In this document: piece after piece, positions 60,107 through 64,000 of the stretch
Layout: every line of letters begins with the position of its first letter
Numbering within the stretch: the first letter of the stretch is position 1
NCBI GenBank assembly: GCA_016213825.1
Contig: JACQZP010000036.1
Span: 1 to 64,000 of the forward strand
Direction: 5' to 3'
Source of the DNA: Acetobacterium woodii
GTDB lineage: Bacteria; Bacillota; Clostridia; Eubacteriales; Eubacteriaceae
DNA length: 64,000 nucleotides
Notes under the pieces: model-generated
Told to the model about the DNA's origin: nothing
Databases searched by the model: none
The model's input: the letters and a program-made list of their open reading frames with translations, nothing else
Program-made: the position numbers and the translations under genes

Positions 60107-61959
60107 AGAAACAGCGAAAGAAACCGCAGAAGGAAAATCAAAAAGCGTTTAATCCCGCCGATTTGGCCGAAATGGAAGATATGCCCAAAAATTCCAAGGC
60201 AACCGCCAGACGATTAATGGGGCTGCTGCTGAAACAAAAGAGGGCCTTACTGATTATTCTGCTGGCGGCAGTGGTCAGCAATGCCATGTTTGCGCTCTCA
60301 CCAATTGTTATGGGGAAAGCCCTGGACCAGCTGATTCAGGTCATCAGTACCAATGGTCTTGGTGGCAGTTTTGAACAGCTGGCGGGGATCCTGGGGCTGC
60401 CGGTATTATTATTGCTCCTGGCCTATCTTATCGGGGCGGTGTTTTCCTTTCTGCAGGAATACACCATGGCCAGTGTCGGCGAAAAGCTGGCGTTATCGCT
60501 ACGGGAGAAAATAAGTGAAAAAATCACCAGATTGCCACTTCACTATTATGATGCCAATGAAACCGGGCAAATTTTAAGCCGGACTACCAATGATCCGGAT
60601 AAGATTGCCGAAGTTTTAAAAACCGGGGCGTTACAGTTTGTCAACGCGGTGTGTAACCTGGTTTTCACGGTTGTCATTATGTTTGTCCTCAGTCCAATCA
60701 TGGCTGTGATCATTATTGCAACCATGTCGCTAAGCGTTTTTGCGACTAAATGGATTTCCGAAAAAACTCTGGCGATTTTCTATGAAAATCAGAAGGTACT
60801 CGGCGAACTTAACGGAAAAATCGAAGAATATTATACCGGTAATCTGATTATTAAAAGCTTTAACCAACAGGAACAGGTCATTCAAACTGAACGGGAGTTA
60901 AGCGACCGGCAGTATCAGGCCAATAAAAAATCACAATTTGTTATCTATGCCATTTATCCGGCGATTCGTTTTCTTACCCAGCTGAGTTTTGTGGTAACTG
61001 CCATTGTCGGCGGCGTCTTTGCCATTAATGGCACGATGACAATTGGGACGGTGCAGGCCTTTTTGCAGTATGTCAATCAGATTGCCGACCCGATTACCCA
61101 GTCTTCCTATTTTATTAATTCCATGCAGGCCGCGTTGGCCTCGGCGGAACGGGTTTTTGAATTTCTGGATGAAGCCGAAGAGGTGCCGGAAACCAAATCA
61201 CCCAAACAGATTATCGCTCCGGACGGGGCCGTGGCATTTGAACACGTCCGTTTTGGCTATCATGACAGTGAGATATTAATGCAGGATGTCAGCTTTACCG
61301 TCAGGCCCAATGAGATGGTGGCCATTGTTGGGCCGACCGGTGCCGGTAAAACCACTCTGGTCAATCTGTTGATGCGTTTTTATGAACTCGACGATGGCAA
61401 AATAAAAGTCGATGGTATTGATATTAAAGACCTTTCTAAAAGTGGACTTCGTCGCATGGTGGGGATGGTGCTTCAGGATACCTGGCTCTTTAAAGGCACC
61501 ATTGCCGAGAATATTGCTTATGGCAAGATGGACGCTACCCGGGAAGAGATCATCCAAGTCGCCAAAGCGGCGCGCTGCGACCATTTCATTCGAACCTTGT
61601 CAGAAGGGTATGATACGGTGATCTCCAACGAAGAGGGCAATATTTCCCAGGGACAAATGCAGCTACTAACCATTGCCCGAGCGATGCTGGCCAATCCGGC
61701 TCTGATGATTCTGGATGAAGCGACTTCCAGCGTTGACACCAAAACTGAATTGGAAGTGCAGAAAGCGATGATTCAGAGTATGCAGGGAAAAACTAGCTTT
61801 GTCATTGCCCACCGGCTTTCCACCATCAAGTCAGCCGATCTGATTCTGGTAATGAAAAATGGCACCATTGTAGAAAAGGGCACCCACGAGGAATTACTGG
61901 CCGCTGATACATTTTATGCCGAGTTGTATAATAGCCAATTTAATAATCTGGCAGTGTAA
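60103..61959 (+). CDS. heterodimeric ABC exporter subunit (consensus-site half)
   Basis: A 618-residue partner of the preceding exporter. A basic N-terminal extension (KKQRKKPQKENQK) leads into six helices and the ATPase. Walker A is GPTGAGKTT and Walker B is LMILDEATSSVD with the catalytic glutamate, but the signature is ISQGQMQL instead of LSGGQ. This pattern of complementary defects in two subunits is the usual one for heterodimers. The start is inside the ATGA overlap, so the two are translated together. Confidence 0.93.
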   Translation: MKKQRKKPQKENQKAFNPADLAEMEDMPKNSKATARRLMGLLLKQKRALLIILLAAVVSNAMFALSPIVMGKALDQLIQVISTNGLGGSFEQLAGILGLPVLLLLLAYLIGAVFSFLQEYTMASVGEKLALSLREKISEKITRLPLHYYDANETGQILSRTTNDPDKIAEVLKTGALQFVNAVCNLVFTVVIMFVLSPIMAVIIIATMSLSVFATKWISEKTLAIFYENQKVLGELNGKIEEYYTGNLIIKSFNQQEQVIQTERELSDRQYQANKKSQFVIYAIYPAIRFLTQLSFVVTAIVGGVFAINGTMTIGTVQAFLQYVNQIADPITQSSYFINSMQAALASAERVFEFLDEAEEVPETKSPKQIIAPDGAVAFEHVRFGYHDSEILMQDVSFTVRPNEMVAIVGPTGAGKTTLVNLLMRFYELDDGKIKVDGIDIKDLSKSGLRRMVGMVLQDTWLFKGTIAENIAYGKMDATREEIIQVAKAARCDHFIRTLSEGYDTVISNEEGNISQGQMQLLTIARAMLANPALMILDEATSSVDTKTELEVQKAMIQSMQGKTSFVIAHRLSTIKSADLILVMKNGTIVEKGTHEELLAADTFYAELYNSQFNNLAV

Positions 61960-62172
61960 AGAACCGGTCTCGCAACGAGAAATCGGTGAATCGATTTTCA
62001 TAGTTGATAGGATCGTGTATTTCATTTTGTTGAATTGACTGTAAACTGAATGAATAATAAAAGGAGGTAAGAACGTTTAATAAAGCGGCTTGCCTCTTTT
62101 TAGGTTTAAAATTAATCTGGTTAAGGCCACCAATGAAACAAAAGATAAGAAACGCATAAAATAAAAAAAGCA
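61960..62172 (+). terminator. intergenic stretch with terminator-like hairpin at 62063-62102
   Basis: GAGGTAAG pairs with CTTGCCTC (one G-U) and five T residues follow. It marks the boundary between the exporter operon and the phage-type cassette. No gene is seen here. Confidence 0.55.
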
Positions 62173-62226
62173 TTGACAGGTCGTGTAATTGAGGATATTA
62201 TGGACAAATAGAACAAACGTTCTATT
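62173..62226 (+). promoter_or_regulatory. SOS (LexA) promoter of the lysis cassette
   Basis: TTGACA (62173-62178), 17-bp spacer, TATTAT (62196-62201). GAAC-AAAC-GTTC (62211-62222) matches the Firmicutes LexA box GAAC-N4-GTTC and lies over the start site. The palindrome extends to AATAGAACAAACGTTCTATT. Confidence 0.85.
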
Positions 62227-62247
62227 CATTCCAGAAGAAAGGCGGAA

Positions 62248-62646
62248 ATGAACATGACCGAGAATCATGTAAGTGTAATCAGTTTAAAAGAGGAACTGCG
62301 AATTGAAAATGAAGAAAAGAAGCGATTGGAATTTCGAAGAGAGCGATTGAATAAGAAATTAAAAATGGCCAATCTCGATATAATGAATATGAATAACAAG
62401 GCAATAATATATGAAATGCACGAGATACAAAAGTTAATTGAGGAACAAATCGCAGTTGTGGTTTTACTGGAGAAAAGCATGAATATTATTACGGAAAGTA
62501 TTGGCAAGCTTCAGGGTATCGAAAGAAAAGTATTTCATATGCATCGGTTTTATGGAAAAACCTTATTGGAAATATCGGAAGAACTAGGATATGAATATGG
62601 CTATATTAGAAAAGTTTCATCGCAAGCTAACAAACACATTCATTAG
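62248..62646 (+). CDS. phage-type regulator with sigma-70 region-4-like HTH
   Basis: A 132-residue protein. The N-terminal half is a long charged coiled coil (about 8-85). The C-terminal part is a region-4-like HTH (GIERKVFHMHRFYGKTLLEISEELGYEYGYIRKVSSQA), as in ArpU/DUF1492-type late-gene regulators. It sits alone behind a LexA box. On DNA damage it should rise and switch on the lysis genes downstream. A basic-site choice between ATG 62248 and 62254 is open; AAAGG is better placed for 62248. Confidence 0.8.
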   Translation: MNMTENHVSVISLKEELRIENEEKKRLEFRRERLNKKLKMANLDIMNMNNKAIIYEMHEIQKLIEEQIAVVVLLEKSMNIITESIGKLQGIERKVFHMHRFYGKTLLEISEELGYEYGYIRKVSSQANKHIH

Positions 62647-62653
62647 AAAAACA

Positions 62654-62680
62654 AAAAAGAACTGTAAGGTTCTTTTTTTA
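62654..62680 (+). terminator. intrinsic terminator after the phage regulator
   Basis: AAAGAAC-TGTAAG-GTTCTTT plus T residues. It separates the regulator from the lysis genes, which therefore need another promoter. Confidence 0.8.
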
Positions 62681-62706
62681 ATTGGAATCGAGATTGAAAA
62701 GGAACA

Positions 62707-62745
62707 TTTTGGGAACTGACCCAAAAGTAAAACCGTGATAAGATT
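62707..62745 (+). promoter_or_regulatory. candidate late promoter with TTTTGGG hairpin
   Basis: TTTTGGG-AACTGA-CCCAAAA forms a perfect stem. Overlapping it, GGAAC (62712-62716), 17 nt and CGTGA resemble ECF-type -35/-10 spacing. It lies between the regulator terminator and the XhlA-like gene. Functional assignment is weak. Confidence 0.35.
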
Positions 62746-62798
62746 TTAATATCAGCTGATGCGTGAGAACGTAAACGATCAAAACAGGAGGTGGTGAT

Positions 62799-63068
62799 GT
62801 GTCCGAGGTTCAGATGGTAGCAACAATTTTAGGGGTTATCGTAAGCTTTTTATTTGGCTTTGTTGTATATCGAAATAGTGTGAAAGAGGAAGGTGATCAG
62901 AATGGTGTGATGAAAAATAAAATTGAACACATGAAAGAACAAATCAGTTTTAATCAGGAAGAAATCAAGGAAATTAAAGAAGAAATCAGTGATTCAAAAG
63001 AACGGCTGACACGAACGGAAGAAAGTGTTAAACAAGCCCATAAGCGGATTACGGATAATCAGAAATAA
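62799..63068 (+). CDS. XhlA/UviB-like lysis-associated membrane protein
   Basis: An 89-residue protein. One N-terminal helix (about 5-24) is followed by a charged coiled coil to the end (IEHMKEQISFNQEEIKEIKEEISDSKERL). This resembles the XhlA hemolysin/holin-accessory and BhlA/UviB types. It starts with GTG after an excellent AGGAGGTGGTGAT. It precedes the holin and endolysin genes and should help membrane permeabilisation. Confidence 0.82.
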   Translation: MSEVQMVATILGVIVSFLFGFVVYRNSVKEEGDQNGVMKNKIEHMKEQISFNQEEIKEIKEEISDSKERLTRTEESVKQAHKRITDNQK

Positions 63069-63078
63069 GGAGAAGGAA

Positions 63079-63324
63079 ATGAATTTGAAAATAAGATTAA
63101 AAAATAAAGCGTTTTGGGTTGCCTGTATTGCACTCATCATACTCATTCTTCAGTACATTCAAAGTATGAGCGGCATGGACTTTAATGTTGGTATGGTCGA
63201 GAAGATATTAGATGCCCTACTGCTTTGTGCAATTACCATGGGTGTTTTATTGGACCCGACAACCCCATCAATGGGCGATTCAGATTTAGTAATGAATAAA
63301 AAAGAACAGGATGATCGTAACTAA
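63079..63324 (+). CDS. phage holin (phi-LC3/LL-H type)
   Basis: An 81-residue protein. It starts NLKIRLKNKAFWVACIALIILILQYIQSM, has a second helix at about 45-62 and ends LLDPTTPSMGDSDLVM. The WVA...LDPTT(P/K)G(I/M)SDS pattern is diagnostic of phi-LC3-type holins. It oligomerises in the membrane to release the endolysin. ATG 63079 has AAGGAG upstream; the frame from TTG 63025 overlaps the previous gene. It is 10 nt after the XhlA-like gene. Confidence 0.92.
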   Translation: MNLKIRLKNKAFWVACIALIILILQYIQSMSGMDFNVGMVEKILDALLLCAITMGVLLDPTTPSMGDSDLVMNKKEQDDRN

Positions 63325-63325
63325 A

Positions 63326-64000
63326 ATGACCGATCTCCAAATCAAACAGGCACTAATCTTGTGCTATTTCACAACAGAAAATCTGGACACCATCGATGAC
63401 AAAACCTTTGGTGAAGCCGTAACCGCTGCTCAAACAAGCGGTGGGATTGCGGTCGATGGCATAGCTGGTGCCGAGACGGTTGCGATGCTAAGTGAGCGGG
63501 TCAGAAGCATCCAGATGAACTTAAATAAAGCTGGAAACAATTGCCCAATTGACGGTCTCCCGGGGCCTTTGACGGATCAGGCGGTAAAAGCGTTTCAACA
63601 TCAGAATGGCTTGATTGAAGATGGTATGGTCGGCACGTTAACAGAATCCGCGCTGAATCAAACAGCGATATCCAATGCTTTATTTAATCCGGATGAACAG
63701 GTTACCGAGCACTTTAACATGCGGGAATTTCAGTGTGAATGCGGGGGCCGCTATTGCAACGGTTTCCCGGTAGCGGTAAATCGCATTCTAATTGAGAAAT
63801 TGGAAATGGTACGTCAATTTTTAGACATTCCTCTGGTGATTTCATCAGGGGTGCGCTGTGAAGAATTGAATCGTGAAGTAGGCGGTGTTTGGGATTCGTA
63901 CCATAAACTGGGACGGGCCGCAGACGTGCTTGTTTATGAGTCAAACGGCTATCGTGTTGATGACGTTGCCGATGCTGGTGAAAAATTCGGTTTGAAAACC
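63326..64000 (+). CDS. endolysin: peptidoglycan-binding plus M15 peptidase (3' truncated by window end)
   Basis: An open frame of 225 codons that runs off the window. A peptidoglycan-binding PG_binding_1 domain is at about 50-115 (IQMNLNKAG, DGLPGPLTDQAVKAFQHQNGL). The M15 peptidase domain begins near 125 with EHFNMREFQCECGGRYC and IPLVISSGVRC. The zinc-site segment SYHKLGRAADV supplies His and Asp ligands. It would cut peptide bridges in the wall. ATG 63326 is preferred; an in-frame ATG at 63311 overlaps the holin end and has a worse site. The terminal part is not visible. Confidence 0.88.
   Translation, partial: MTDLQIKQALILCYFTTENLDTIDDKTFGEAVTAAQTSGGIAVDGIAGAETVAMLSERVRSIQMNLNKAGNNCPIDGLPGPLTDQAVKAFQHQNGLIEDGMVGTLTESALNQTAISNALFNPDEQVTEHFNMREFQCECGGRYCNGFPVAVNRILIEKLEMVRQFLDIPLVISSGVRCEELNREVGGVWDSYHKLGRAADVLVYESNGYRVDDVADAGEKFGLKT

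Overview
The window reads as a chromosomal segment of a Gram-positive anaerobe. The best fit is an acetogen of the Acetobacterium/Eubacterium type. The evidence is two MttB-family (non-pyrrolysine) methylamine/betaine methyltransferase modules with their corrinoid proteins, a methyl-THF:corrinoid methyltransferase, a BCCT betaine-type carrier, strong Shine-Dalgarno sites with frequent TTG/GTG starts, and a LexA box of the Firmicutes type. Assignment to a genus is inference; no species call is made.

Layout. 0-0.14 kb: a 5S rRNA ending an rRNA operon. 0.4-6.4 kb: housekeeping genes (DUF2798 protein, queuosine-precursor transporter with a likely preQ1 riboswitch, FMN-split-barrel protein, HxlR regulator with a cysteine-synthase-like enzyme, mgsA, TSCPD protein, YwbE, three membrane proteins). 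6.7-12.6 kb: a sugar or polyol-phosphate catabolic locus (GpsA-like dehydrogenase, RpiR regulator, zinc dehydrogenase, FGGY kinase, deoC) carrying two copies of a 115-nt palindromic repeat with compensatory arm changes. 12.7-15.3 kb: an ABC-2 exporter operon. 15.5-16.2 kb: a nitroreductase.

16.3-31.7 kb: the quaternary-amine region. BCCT and MFS carriers face a MttB / corrinoid / MtrH-type module. Then come a poly-HAMP chemoreceptor, a ProC-like reductase, a 33-codon ORF coupled to a DUF1638 protein, a second MttB/corrinoid pair without its own methyl-THF transferase, and two tandem GntR regulators, the first apparently starting at AUU. Proposed logic: betaine uptake, demethylation to the corrinoid protein, then methyl transfer to THF for acetogenesis. 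A second DUF1638 gene at 43.3 kb sits behind a near-perfect sigma-54 promoter.

32-44 kb: a PAS/GAF/GGDEF/HD-GYP protein; a two-component system divergent from a VTC-DUF4956-CotH operon; tRNA-Ser(GGA); an autoregulated MarR protein with a His/Pro tail; an anion permease. 44-58 kb: mostly single genes with local regulators (LysE/MocR, AraC, XRE pair, Cache lipoprotein, MFS/TetR, TetR/EFR1 ferredoxin), a class I isoprenoid-synthase-like protein, a J-domain protein and a zinc-ribbon protein. 58.3-62 kb: a heterodimeric ABC exporter behind a 19-bp-spacer MerR-type promoter. 62.2-64 kb: an SOS-controlled phage-type lysis cassette (sigma-region-4-like regulator, XhlA-like protein, holin, M15 endolysin) running off the window edge.
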